A DNA stretch of 64,000 nucleotides from JBPOFM01 sp051252455 (GCA_051252455.1 JBPOFM010000001.1:372001-436000); one strand, 5' to 3'; positions 1 to 8,044 are shown, counted from the first letter of the stretch. Numbers and translations are program-made. Notes: generated by a model from the sequence alone, not told the origin.

Positions 1-1268
1 TGTCTATAGTCTTTCTTGCTTGGTTTTCCATCCTTGAATACCACACATGCAGCAACCGGGTTGGTTCCTTGAATATTGGAATTGTCAAAACATTCGATAT
101 GGCGCGGTTCTTCTTTTAAGCGCAAATCAGTTTTCATCTGTGCCATGATACGCTTAACATGACGGTCTGGATCTGTGATTTTTACTTGCTTAAAACGCTC
201 CATACGATAGTATTTTGCATTTCTTTCCGATAATTCCAAAATGCGCTTTTTATCACCCAATTTTGGAATTGTGATCTTTATGTTTTCACCTAAATCTACT
301 TCAAAAGGCACATACACTTCCTTGGAATTGGAATTGAATCGTTGTCGGATTTCTGTGATTGCCAATTGTAATAATTCTTCATCAGTTTCATCCAATTTTT
401 TCTTAATTTCCAAGGTATGGGAACGAATGATGGAGCCATAGGATAGTTGAAGAAAATTCACATAGCCAAATCCTTCATCTGAAATAATCGAAAACACATC
501 GACATTGCTAATCTTGGGATTGACAATCGTTGACTTTGCTTGGTAGTTCTCAAGAACGTCTATTTTTTCCTTGATGCGCTGCGCTTGTTCAAACTCCATG
601 ACTTCTGCATGGTTTTTCATTTGCTTTTTAAAATGATGCAAAGAATCTTTAAAATTTCCTTTTAATATTTCTCGAATCGATGCAATATTATCGTGATATT
701 CCTCTTGTGATTGCAAGTTTTCACATGGACCTTTACAGTTTCCCAAATGATATTCAAGACAGACTTTATACTTTCCTGATTCAATTTTATCTTCGGCCAA
801 ATCGTAATTGCAGGTTCGGAGTTGGTACAACCCTTTTATCAAATCCAAAAGTGTGTGCACCGTTTTCATACTGGTATAAGGTCCGAAATATTCGGAACCA
901 TCCTTGAACATGCGTCGAGTTGGAAATACTCTCGGGAAACGTTCGTTTTTGATGCATATCCATGGATAGGACTTGTCATCTTTTAGCAATACATTATAGC
1001 GTGGCTGATATTTTTTAATGAGGTTGTTCTCGAGAAGCAACGCATCGGTTTCGGTCTCAACGACAATATGCTTGATCGTCACGATTTTTTTTACAAGCAC
1101 TTTGGTCTTGCCATAATTGTAGTTCTTGGTAAAGTATGAACTGACACGTTTTTTTAGGTCTTTTGCCTTTCCGACGTATAAAATTTTTCCATTTGCATCA
1201 TAATATTGATACACACCAGGTTGATGGGGCAATGTCTGCAATTGGATTTCTAAAGTAGGCTGACTCAT
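1..1268 (-). CDS. uvrC: UvrC excinuclease ABC subunit C (partial, C-terminus outside window)
   Basis: UvrC makes both incisions during nucleotide excision repair after UvrAB locates the damage. About 422 codons lie in the window; family members are about 600 residues, so the C-terminal RNase-H-like nuclease and helix-hairpin-helix domains are beyond the left edge. The N-terminus (residues about 14-95) is a GIY-YIG nuclease with GVY and YVGKAKDLKKR. A UVR motif rich in E and Q (around FEQAQRIKEKI) follows near residue 215. The ATG at 1268 is chosen because the protein then begins directly ahead of the GIY-YIG domain, as in the family. A TATCTTTG box on the same strand ends only a few bases before this ATG, so the leader would be extremely short. 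The gene is divergent from the RimB-like gene at 1414. Function is certain from the reading frame. Confidence 0.96.
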   Translation of the reverse strand, partial: MSQPTLEIQLQTLPHQPGVYQYYDANGKILYVGKAKDLKKRVSSYFTKNYNYGKTKVLVKKIVTIKHIVVETETDALLLENNLIKKYQPRYNVLLKDDKSYPWICIKNERFPRVFPTRRMFKDGSEYFGPYTSMKTVHTLLDLIKGLYQLRTCNYDLAEDKIESGKYKVCLEYHLGNCKGPCENLQSQEEYHDNIASIREILKGNFKDSLHHFKKQMKNHAEVMEFEQAQRIKEKIDVLENYQAKSTIVNPKISNVDVFSIISDEGFGYVNFLQLSYGSIIRSHTLEIKKKLDETDEELLQLAITEIRQRFNSNSKEVYVPFEVDLGENIKITIPKLGDKKRILELSERNAKYYRMERFKQVKITDPDRHVKRIMAQMKTDLRLKEEPRHIECFDNSNIQGTNPVAACVVFKDGKPSKKDYR

Positions 1269-1272
1269 TACT

Positions 1273-1280
1273 CAAAGATA
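1273..1280 (-). promoter_or_regulatory. Putative -7 box (TATCTTTG) of uvrC
   Basis: On the minus strand the sequence reads TATCTTTG, a perfect match to the Bacteroidota -7 consensus TAnnTTTG. It lies 4 bases upstream of the uvrC ATG, so transcription would begin at or next to the start codon. TTG triplets lie further upstream on the same strand, but the spacings I count (15 and 24 bases) fall just outside the usual 17-23. Confidence 0.45.
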
Positions 1281-1413
1281 CTATTTCTATAAAAACAATC
1301 GAACCAAAATACAGTGTTTAACGTTCGCGGATAAAAGAATTTCCATGTCAAAAAACGTTCCTCTATACCAAATGTTTTTTCATTAACTTGCACCTTCAAC
1401 ATGAAATTATAGA

Positions 1414-1839
1414 ATGCCCAAAAAAGTAATTGGTCGTATAGACAAAGCTGATTTTCCTACGCTTGATTTATTTGACATTGACATTAAAATTGATACTGGA
1501 GCTTACACGTCCTCCATTCATTGCCATAAAGTGATAATTATTGAGAATGAATTGATTTGCATCTTTTATGATAAAGACCATCCGCATTATAATGGTAAGG
1601 AAATCAAATTTAAGGAATTTTCCACTGCTAAAGTTAAGAGCAGTAATGGAACGGTGCAAAAACGATACAAAGTAAAAACCACAATCATTCTATTTGAAAA
1701 AAAATACAGTATATCTCTCACATTGAGCACAAGAGATGATATGAAATATCCAATATTAATCGGCAGAAAATTTTTAACCAAAAAGTTTGTGGTAGATGTT
1801 ACCCAAAAAAATGTATCTTATAATCAAAAGCATAAATGA
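1414..1839 (+). CDS. RimB-like retropepsin-fold protein (ATP-dependent zinc protease family, PF05618)
   Basis: This 141-residue protein belongs to the family annotated as RimK-associated zinc protease, now viewed as retropepsin-like. The aspartic-protease signature is visible as DTGAYTSS (residues 27-34), with a second flap-like segment PILIGRKFL near 113-121 matching the retropepsin hydrophobic-hydrophobic-Gly pattern. In Pseudomonas the equivalent RimB acts with RimK, the ligase that adds glutamates to ribosomal protein S6. The stop codon overlaps the rimK start (ATGA at 1836-1839), so translation is probably coupled and the two proteins are likely partners. No signal peptide is present, so it is cytoplasmic. 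Whether it is a true protease or a regulator of RimK cannot be read from sequence. Confidence 0.88.
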   Translation: MPKKVIGRIDKADFPTLDLFDIDIKIDTGAYTSSIHCHKVIIIENELICIFYDKDHPHYNGKEIKFKEFSTAKVKSSNGTVQKRYKVKTTIILFEKKYSISLTLSTRDDMKYPILIGRKFLTKKFVVDVTQKNVSYNQKHK

Positions 1840-2708
1840 ACATAGTAATATTATCTAGAAACCCTCAATTATACTCAACACAGCGTCTAATAGAAGCGGC
1901 CACACAACGCAAGCACACGGTTCAAGTGATCGATCCTTTAAAGTGTGAAATCATTATTGAGAAAAAAAATCCGGCAGTCATATATAAAGGAAAACCGATT
2001 GAAAATGTGGATGCCATCATTCCTAGAATTGGTGCGTCAGTCACTTTTTATGGCACTGCAGTAGTACGACAGTTTGAAATGATGAAAGTGTTTTCAGTTG
2101 TCGAATCACAAGCTTTGGTGCGATCTAGAGACAAGTTAAGAAGTCTTCAAGTATTGTCAAGAGCTGGATTAGGAATGCCCAAAACGGTTTTTTCTAACTA
2201 TACCAAAGATGTGGCTGATATCATTAAATACGTTGGTGGCGCACCATTGGTCATCAAATTACTGGAAGGTACTCAAGGACTCGGAGTGGTTTTGGCAGAA
2301 ACAAACAATGCTGCAGAATCGGTGTTGGAAGCCTTTAACGGTTTGCAAGCACGTGTGATTGTGCAAGAATTTATAAAAGAAGCAAAAGGTGCAGACATTC
2401 GTGCATTTATTGTCGACGGAAACGTAGTTGGTGCGATGAAACGTCAGGGTAAGGAAGGTGAATTCCGTTCAAATCTACATCGTGGTGGCACTGCGGATAT
2501 TATTCAACTTACAGACGAGGAAGAAAATGCAGCGCTGAAAGCGGCAAAATCGCTGGGGCTTGGTGTTTGTGGTGTTGATATGCTACAATCTACTCGAGGA
2601 CCTTTGATTCTTGAGGTTAATTCATCTCCAGGTTTGGAAGGTATTGAAGCTGCGACCAAAAAGGATATTGCCAAAAGCATCATTCGATTTATTGAACGCA
2701 ACGTTTAA
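1836..2708 (+). CDS. rimK: RimK-type ATP-grasp alpha-L-glutamate ligase
   Basis: RimK appends glutamate residues to the C-terminus of ribosomal protein S6 in enterobacteria and also makes poly-alpha-glutamate. The 290-residue length matches E. coli RimK (300). The ATP-grasp fold is visible: the pre-domain ends near residue 90, the nucleotide-binding strand-loop is VIKLLEGTQGLGV (about 140-152), the ADIRAFIVDG strand follows near 186, and the metal-binding strand is LILEVNSSPGLEG near 266-278. It starts inside the stop of the RimB-like gene and is followed after 6 bases by an aspartoacylase-like gene, forming a three-gene unit. The substrate in this organism is not proven; S6 or another acidic-tailed protein or small molecule is possible. 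Confidence 0.92.
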   Translation: MNIVILSRNPQLYSTQRLIEAATQRKHTVQVIDPLKCEIIIEKKNPAVIYKGKPIENVDAIIPRIGASVTFYGTAVVRQFEMMKVFSVVESQALVRSRDKLRSLQVLSRAGLGMPKTVFSNYTKDVADIIKYVGGAPLVIKLLEGTQGLGVVLAETNNAAESVLEAFNGLQARVIVQEFIKEAKGADIRAFIVDGNVVGAMKRQGKEGEFRSNLHRGGTADIIQLTDEEENAALKAAKSLGLGVCGVDMLQSTRGPLILEVNSSPGLEGIEAATKKDIAKSIIRFIERNV

Positions 2709-2714
2709 CGGATT

Positions 2715-3689
2715 ATGACATCGGAATACAAAGATATTATTACAATTTTAGGTCAAGAGATTGCTTTAGGAGAAACTAAAGAAATCAATTTCAACATTGC
2801 CAAGCTGCATACTGCGACTAAAATCGAAGTTCCTGTGATTGTAGTCCGTTCCAAAAAACCAGGACCCACTGTTTTATTTTCCGCAGGCATTCATGGTGAT
2901 GAAATTAACGGTGTGGATATCGTCAGGCAAATTATTGCACGCAAAATAAACAGACCAAAACGTGGTACAATTATCTGCATGCCAGTTATTAATGTATTTG
3001 GCTTTTTGAACAGCAAAAGAGCCTTTCCCGATGGTCGAGACCTCAACAGAATGTTTCCGGGTTTTCCCAACGGGTCTTTGGCAAGCAGAGTTGCTTACCG
3101 ATTGACGAATGAAATTCTTCCAGATGTTGATTTAGTGATGGATTTTCACACTGGAGGTGCAAGCAGATTTAATGCCGCTCAAGTACGGATTGTCCGTGAT
3201 CGGCCAGAACTGGAAAATCTTGCAAGGGTTTTCGGTTCTCCTTTTGTCCTTTATTCGAACCATATTTCTAAATCTTTTAGAAGTACCTGCTTTACTTTAG
3301 GAAAACCGATTTTATTATATGAAGGTGGTAAATCGTTTTATGTAGATAATAACATCTCAAAAGTTGGTGTGGAAGGTGCTAAACGGGTTTTAGCTCATTT
3401 TGATATGCTCAACTCTAAATTTAAAGCAAATCCACCTAAATCACCTACCGTTTTTGTTGAAGAAAGTAAATGGATCCGAGCCAAGCAATCTGGGATGTTC
3501 AAAGCTTTGGTGCCAATCAATACACATGTGAAATGTGATGATGTTTTAGGGCAAATAACAGACCCTTATGGAAAAGTGTATCACGAAGTAAAGTCGCCCA
3601 TCAACGGGTATGTTATCAATTTGAATGAGGCATCCCTTGTCTATCAAGGTGATGCCTTGTTTCATGTGACGACACGAGTGAAGGAATAG
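2715..3689 (+). CDS. Succinylglutamate desuccinylase/aspartoacylase-family metallohydrolase
   Basis: This 324-residue zinc carboxypeptidase-fold amidohydrolase belongs to the AstE/AspA family. Zinc ligands are visible as H60 and E63 in GIHGDE and H145 in MDFHTGG; the substrate-binding GRDLNRMFPG motif (107-116) is intact. After residue about 250 comes a small beta-rich biotinyl-like C-terminal domain with a PINGYVINL segment. Its place 6 bases downstream of rimK suggests it removes or edits the glutamate (or acyl-amino-acid) product, instead of acting in arginine catabolism, since no other ast gene is nearby. That role is inference; the enzyme class is well supported. Confidence 0.88.
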   Translation: MTSEYKDIITILGQEIALGETKEINFNIAKLHTATKIEVPVIVVRSKKPGPTVLFSAGIHGDEINGVDIVRQIIARKINRPKRGTIICMPVINVFGFLNSKRAFPDGRDLNRMFPGFPNGSLASRVAYRLTNEILPDVDLVMDFHTGGASRFNAAQVRIVRDRPELENLARVFGSPFVLYSNHISKSFRSTCFTLGKPILLYEGGKSFYVDNNISKVGVEGAKRVLAHFDMLNSKFKANPPKSPTVFVEESKWIRAKQSGMFKALVPINTHVKCDDVLGQITDPYGKVYHEVKSPINGYVINLNEASLVYQGDALFHVTTRVKE

Positions 3690-3706
3690 TGTTCAGTGTT
3701 CAGTGT
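3689..3706. repeat. Short 7-bp tandem repeat (GTGTTCA x 2.6)
   Basis: Immediately after the stop of the aspartoacylase-like gene the sequence repeats GTGTTCA two and a half times. It is one of several low-complexity runs that sit exactly at gene boundaries in this window. Confidence 0.6.
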
Positions 3707-3743
3707 AATAAGAATTATAGTCTTCAAATTTTTAACTTTCAGA

Positions 3744-4307
3744 ATGACCAAAGCAGAATTAAGAATACGCTACAAAAATCGGCGTTCCAAAATGTCGAAT
3801 GAGGCTATTGATGATGAAAGTCTTGCTATTGCCAATCAATTATTGAAACTTGATATTTGGAATTATTCCTATTACCACCTTTTTTTGAGTATTGCGGAAC
3901 AGAAAGAAATCAATACAGAATATATCCTCAATATTTTATCAGGAAAAGATAAAAATATCTTGATTTCAAAATCGGATTTCAAGTCGGTTTCCATGACGCA
4001 TTATCTGTTGACAGATGCTACTGTCATCAAAAAAAATAAACATCACATCCCAGAACCTATTGAAGGCATAGAAATCACAACGGATAAAATTGAAGTCGTA
4101 TTCGTTCCGCTTTTAGCTTTTGATCAACAAGGTCACAGAATTGGTTATGGAAAGGGATTTTATGATGCATTTTTGAGTGTATGCAAACCTAATGCGGTTA
4201 AAATTGGGCTCTCCTTTTTTGAAGCTGAACAGAAAATAGGAGGTATTTTTGAAAGTGATGTGGCTTTAGACTATTGTGTCACTCCGAAAACTATATATCG
4301 GTTTTAA
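3744..4307 (+). CDS. 5-formyltetrahydrofolate cyclo-ligase
   Basis: This enzyme converts 5-formyl-THF to 5,10-methenyl-THF using ATP, recovering folate. The diagnostic GYGKGFYD motif is near residues 131-138 of 187, with a basic N-terminal helix (RIRYKNRR). The ATG at 3744 is chosen because it gives the family length and begins MTKAELR; an in-frame GTG at 3696 would add 16 unusual residues and fall within the tandem repeat. The stop is directly followed by the stop of the convergent deaminase gene, with no bases between them and no hairpin terminator visible. Confidence 0.9.
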   Translation: MTKAELRIRYKNRRSKMSNEAIDDESLAIANQLLKLDIWNYSYYHLFLSIAEQKEINTEYILNILSGKDKNILISKSDFKSVSMTHYLLTDATVIKKNKHHIPEPIEGIEITTDKIEVVFVPLLAFDQQGHRIGYGKGFYDAFLSVCKPNAVKIGLSFFEAEQKIGGIFESDVALDYCVTPKTIYRF

Positions 4308-4751
4308 TTATTCACCAATATCTTCATTCCACAATTGATGATGGGCTTTTATAAAATCTTGCATCATGCGTTTGCAGGTGTCGTCATTTACGACCACGAC
4401 CTCAACTCCTTTTGATTTCAACAACTCTTCTTCGCCCATAAAAGTTTGGTTTTCTCCTATAATCACTTTTGGAATTCCATATAAGAGAATGGCTCCTGTG
4501 CACATGGAACAAGGCGATAAGGTTGTGTAGATTTCACATTCACGATAAAAACTAGCTGGTTTTCGACCTGAATTTTCGAGTGCATCCATTTCGCCATGTA
4601 AGATGGCACTTCCTTTTTGGACGCGTCTGTTGTGACCTCGACCAACAATTTCTCCATTATGGACCAAGACGGAACCAATTGGGATTCCGCCTTCATCGAG
4701 TCCTTTTTTTGCTTCAAGGATAGCTTCTTGTAAAAATTCGTTGGTATCCAT
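4308..4751 (-). CDS. FCY1-type cytosine deaminase (CDA-fold nucleoside/nucleobase deaminase)
   Basis: This 147-residue zinc deaminase has the cytidine-deaminase-fold motifs: LHGEM gives zinc ligand H52 and catalytic E54, and PCSMC gives C81 and C84. It matches yeast cytosine deaminase more specifically than TadA or guanine deaminase: the substrate-contact positions Asn (N41), the lid Phe (F104) and the C-terminal Trp, Asp and Ile (W141, D144, I145 in WNEDIGE) all align with the yeast enzyme. It therefore probably converts cytosine to uracil for pyrimidine salvage. Most bacteria use an unrelated amidohydrolase (CodA) for this. The comparison with the yeast sequence is from memory; the fold assignment is certain. 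Confidence 0.85.
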   Translation of the reverse strand: MDTNEFLQEAILEAKKGLDEGGIPIGSVLVHNGEIVGRGHNRRVQKGSAILHGEMDALENSGRKPASFYRECEIYTTLSPCSMCTGAILLYGIPKVIIGENQTFMGEEELLKSKGVEVVVVNDDTCKRMMQDFIKAHHQLWNEDIGE

Positions 4752-4794
4752 TCTATTTCACTTTTTATAATGTGTTCTTGCTGTAACGAATTAA

Positions 4795-5286
4795 CTACTT
4801 TTGAGTTAGATTGGATCTTGATCTCCCATTTATTTTTTTCACTTCTATAATACTATCGGAAAAATAAATGTTGTTATCAATTTTTGATAATTTTATTTTT
4901 AAAATTGCTTTCTTGTTCTCCTTTACTAAATCTATATGTTTAATCCCTCTTACCTTTACATACTGTTTATCAGAAACATATACTGGTAAAACAGAATCAT
5001 TATCAATTTTGAGAAAAATATATGGGCTCTTCAATAAGTCCTTTTCCTTTAATTTAGAAAAATGTTTATAGAGCTTTGTCGTTTCATTTTTGGTCGGATT
5101 CATCAAAACGCTATCCATATCATGATTAAGGGTGGCATATTCTTCTTCAGAAGCTCCATAAGCACTCATAAATGAAATAGAATTAAATGTCAAATCTGCT
5201 TCAACAACTAAATATTCTTTTTTATTGCATGACAAAAAAAGCAATATTGAAAAAAATAAGGTTATAAGTTGGGTACTCATCTTCAA
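4795..5286 (-). CDS. Hypothetical lipoprotein
   Basis: A protein of 163 residues that I do not recognise. Its N-terminus is a lipoprotein signal peptide with lipobox LFLSC and lipidation Cys at residue 20; an alternative start is Met3. The mature part is charged and Lys-rich, about 140 residues, with no motif I can name. It is the last gene of an apparent three-gene minus-strand unit with the two genes upstream (27-base gap). The unit is very AT-rich and sits between conserved housekeeping genes, consistent with accessory DNA. Confidence 0.6.
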   Translation of the reverse strand: MKMSTQLITLFFSILLFLSCNKKEYLVVEADLTFNSISFMSAYGASEEEYATLNHDMDSVLMNPTKNETTKLYKHFSKLKEKDLLKSPYIFLKIDNDSVLPVYVSDKQYVKVRGIKHIDLVKENKKAILKIKLSKIDNNIYFSDSIIEVKKINGRSRSNLTQK

Positions 5287-5313
5287 TCTTTTAATTTATA
5301 TTTTTGCAAGGCT

Positions 5314-5757
5314 TCATTTGTCTACATCTTTTTCTGGCAGATACTCCAAATCCCATTTTGGATTCACTGCATAATCATACCAAAGCCAGAAGAATAGATA
5401 GTTTTTTTTGAAATTTCTGTATAATTTGTCATTCGCCTTTAGTTTTCCTTCCTTTTTGTATCGTTCAGATCCTTTTTCAATACCATTAAACGATATTTCT
5501 TTAAAGAGCAATTCACAATCCTTGTATTTGTAGTTAGAGTTACTATAGCAATAGTTATAAGTTCCAAGTAAATAATTTCCAACACCATTGTTATATGACA
5601 TAATATTAAAACCTCCAATAATTAAGGCTATAATACTTATCTTATAAAGGATTTTTATTGTTTTTGAGAGAAAGATTTTTTTTGGTAAAAAAAATAACAG
5701 GAAATACGAGGTAACAATTAAAGTTACCCAAAAAACTATATTTATTATTGGTAGCAT
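5314..5757 (-). CDS. Hypothetical protein with two N-terminal membrane helices
   Basis: A 147-residue protein of unknown function. Two hydrophobic segments (about residues 3-26 and 35-53) anchor it in the inner membrane. The remaining 90 residues are soluble, rich in Lys, Tyr and aromatic residues, and include two Cys (CYSNS and KDCELL) that could pair if periplasmic. The start lies 2 bases after the stop of the upstream lipoprotein gene, indicating an operon. Confidence 0.55.
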   Translation of the reverse strand: MLPIINIVFWVTLIVTSYFLLFFLPKKIFLSKTIKILYKISIIALIIGGFNIMSYNNGVGNYLLGTYNYCYSNSNYKYKDCELLFKEISFNGIEKGSERYKKEGKLKANDKLYRNFKKNYLFFWLWYDYAVNPKWDLEYLPEKDVDK

Positions 5758-5759
5758 AA

Positions 5760-6089
5760 TTAATTACAATTAGATGTTGATGTTCTAGGCTTCACATTAG
5801 CATTATTTATTTGAGCTGGGGAAAATGGCACATCGGCAGTATAATCTTCTTCCATTAAATCAACTCCATATTGTCCAGGACTTACTCCCCACACTAAAGA
5901 AGCGCCAACAACAAACCATCTATACATTGATGTATTGGGTTCTAACTTTTTTAGTTTTTCCATAATACTAGCATTTAATTGGAGCTGCTCCTTATTTAAA
6001 TGTTTTAAGGTAAATCTAAAATTGGAATTTTGTTGTAAATCTGTTTGGATCACATCTTCTTTTTGACAGCTCAAAGAAATTGAAATCAT
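5760..6089 (-). CDS. Hypothetical lipoprotein, signal peptide probably disrupted by a frameshift
   Basis: The intact frame gives 109 residues beginning MISISLSCQKED. This looks like the tail of a lipoprotein signal peptide (SLSC) lacking its basic and hydrophobic front. Reading upstream in the same frame adds KRTFLLFA but reaches a stop with no start codon. An ATG at 6139 in another frame would join this frame exactly if the A4 run (top strand TTTT, 6121-6124) were A5; the result would be a canonical lipoprotein leader ending in Cys. So this is either a recent frameshift, a sequencing error, or a coupled leader ORF, because the 17-codon upstream ORF stops in an ATGA overlap with this start. 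The mature part has no recognisable domain and ends in Cys-Asn. Confidence 0.5.
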   Translation of the reverse strand: MISISLSCQKEDVIQTDLQQNSNFRFTLKHLNKEQLQLNASIMEKLKKLEPNTSMYRWFVVGASLVWGVSPGQYGVDLMEEDYTADVPFSPAQINNANVKPRTSTSNCN

Positions 6090-6139
6090 TGCAAATAAAA
6101 GAAAAGTTCTCTTAAATAGGTTTTAAATTCTGTTGCCAT
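6090..6139 (-). other. Out-of-frame leader segment of the broken lipoprotein gene
   Basis: The ATG at 6139 opens a 17-codon reading frame that ends at 6086. One extra A in the homopolymer at 6121-6124 would instead give MATEFKNLFKRTFLLFAMIS followed by the lipobox Cys, a complete lipoprotein signal peptide fused to the downstream frame. Confidence 0.5.
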
Positions 6140-6216
6140 GGGTTATATTGTTTATAAGTTTATAAAGGCAATATTAGCCATCGTTGAATGTATTCTTGTA
6201 CTAAATTATTAGATAG

Positions 6217-7353
6217 TTAACTTTTTCGGACATCTTTCTTATATTGAATTGGAGTTTTACCAACGAGTTTTTTAAAAGCTGAATAAAAGCTAGACTTTGA
6301 ATTGAATCCAGCTTCCAGACCAATAGCAGCAACTGTATAATTATCATAGCTGTCATCCGCTAACATGTTCTTTGCGTCGGTGATTCTTAAATTATTTATA
6401 TAATCATTAAAATTGAGTTCGGAGTTTTTACTGATTAATTGTGAAACGTAGCCTTCACTAATATTTAATTCATTGGCTACATACGCTATGTTCAAATTAG
6501 AGTTTAGGTAGGATTTATTTCCTTTTATCAAAATTTCAATTTTGTCATAAGTTTGTAAATTTTCTTTAGGTTTTAGGTTATCAACTTTTATTGGACCACT
6601 TCTTTTTTGCCGCAACTCCATTCGTTCTAATAATAATTCCGATTTATGAAGCCCCACATGCCCAATCCAGTACACTAGAAACGAAATAACAAGCCACATA
6701 GGATAAAAAGCATAAGATTGATCATAATCATAAATCACAACAATTACGATTGCTATTAGCCAACAAACACATACTATTAAACCCGTGTAAATAAGTTTTT
6801 TTAACCAATTGGTTTCACTTTTAACCGAAACGGGGTCAAATGATATATTCTTTTCATAAGCCAAAATCATTTTGAAAGTCAGATACATTACAAGAACGTT
6901 AAACATGAAAGATAAAAATTCAAGATAAACAAATAATCCTCGCTTGAAATGTGAAGGAATTTCATAACTATTATCCAAAAATAAATGATAAACGACTTGT
7001 AAAAAGTGAATACTCAAAACAACGAAGAAAGGAAGTACTAAATACCAAATTAAGTTTTTATTTAGTAGCTTAAACCCAATAAACCTCTGAACATATAGAT
7101 AAAACATGGGAAGTATTAACCAATGCCAAGGTATATAGATGTATTTAATGATGGTATATCTATATATTAGACCAGTGTCTACTAACCAATATTGCAGATT
7201 ACTTAATGATAAAAAAAGAACGACCAATCCAAGATATATCGTATTGTTTGTCCTATATTTTTTTTGGTAAATTATTATGAAACTAAAAATTGTACCATAA
7301 ATCACTCCTGATATAATAATTATATTAAAAATGTTAAAATTTAATGTATACAT
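6217..7353 (-). CDS. Membrane-anchored AraC-family transcriptional regulator
   Basis: A 378-residue protein with an N-terminal half of about seven hydrophobic helices (roughly residues 8-240) and a C-terminal AraC DNA-binding domain (about 285-375). The second helix-turn-helix is clear in AIGLEAGFNSKSSFYSAFKK followed by GKTPIQYKK. This 7TM-plus-AraC architecture is common in Flavobacteria and suggests a membrane sensor coupled directly to DNA. It follows lspA on the same strand after 15 bases, so it may be read through from lspA. Possible targets are the adjacent unknown envelope genes at 4.8-6.1 kb; that link is inference. Confidence 0.82.
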   Translation of the reverse strand: MYTLNFNIFNIIIISGVIYGTIFSFIIIYQKKYRTNNTIYLGLVVLFLSLSNLQYWLVDTGLIYRYTIIKYIYIPWHWLILPMFYLYVQRFIGFKLLNKNLIWYLVLPFFVVLSIHFLQVVYHLFLDNSYEIPSHFKRGLFVYLEFLSFMFNVLVMYLTFKMILAYEKNISFDPVSVKSETNWLKKLIYTGLIVCVCWLIAIVIVVIYDYDQSYAFYPMWLVISFLVYWIGHVGLHKSELLLERMELRQKRSGPIKVDNLKPKENLQTYDKIEILIKGNKSYLNSNLNIAYVANELNISEGYVSQLISKNSELNFNDYINNLRITDAKNMLADDSYDNYTVAAIGLEAGFNSKSSFYSAFKKLVGKTPIQYKKDVRKS

Positions 7354-7368
7354 GTCACTAACCTGAGA

Positions 7369-7986
7369 TTAATTCTCAAAAGCTTTCTTATTAAACACAA
7401 TCATCATCCCAATCCCTGTGCTAATTGCCATATCAGCTACATTGAATACAGGTTCAAAGAAGGTAAAATAATCACCACCAATCCCAGGAATCCATTTTGG
7501 TAAAAAGCCACTCCACATGGGAAAATGTAACATATCGACTACTTTTCCGTGGAACAATGAATCGTATCCGCCATCTTTTGGAAGAAAGGTCGCGACTTGG
7601 CTATGACTGTCGTTAAACAGAACACCATAAAAAACAGAGTCTATGATATTTCCCAAAGCACCTGCAAAAATCAGCGAAATGGCAACGATCAATATGGTAG
7701 CACTTTTCTTTTTGATTGATGAAACCAACCAATAGCTTATAAATCCAACCGCCACGATTCGGAAAAGAGTTAAAATCAATTTGGCCTCCCTATCAGAAAT
7801 AGATTTAATAAAGTCACTCATTTTGGTGCCCCAAGCCATGCCTGGATTTTCAACAAAAACGATTTGAAACCAATTGAATACAACTGTTTTGTCATTCAAT
7901 GCAAAATGTGTTTTGATATAAAACTTGCTGATTTGGTCAATAAGCAGAATAATCAGAATGAGCAAGGTGGCTTTTTTTAGGGACAT
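7369..7986 (-). CDS. lspA: Lipoprotein signal peptidase (signal peptidase II)
   Basis: LspA cleaves the signal peptide from diacylglyceryl-modified prolipoproteins in the inner membrane. The protein has four membrane helices and both catalytic aspartates: D116 in GNIIDS and D185 in FNVADMAI. The ENPGMAWG segment (46-53) is the conserved periplasmic motif. At 205 residues it exceeds E. coli LspA (164) because of an enlarged loop between the catalytic Asp residues (about 125-175). The order ileS, DksA-like, lspA is conserved in Flavobacteria. A strong hairpin separates lspA from the DksA-like gene. Confidence 0.95.
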   Translation of the reverse strand: MSLKKATLLILIILLIDQISKFYIKTHFALNDKTVVFNWFQIVFVENPGMAWGTKMSDFIKSISDREAKLILTLFRIVAVGFISYWLVSSIKKKSATILIVAISLIFAGALGNIIDSVFYGVLFNDSHSQVATFLPKDGGYDSLFHGKVVDMLHFPMWSGFLPKWIPGIGGDYFTFFEPVFNVADMAISTGIGMMIVFNKKAFEN

Positions 7987-8044
7987 ACCTTTATGTTAGG
8001 TTTTGGTAAAAATAGAATTTAATGTATGATTAACCATGTTTCTT

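Noticed and set aside
3696..3743. GTG start giving a 203-residue cyclo-ligase
   Set aside because: The extra 16 residues are translated from the GTGTTCA repeat; the ATG at 3744 gives the family length.
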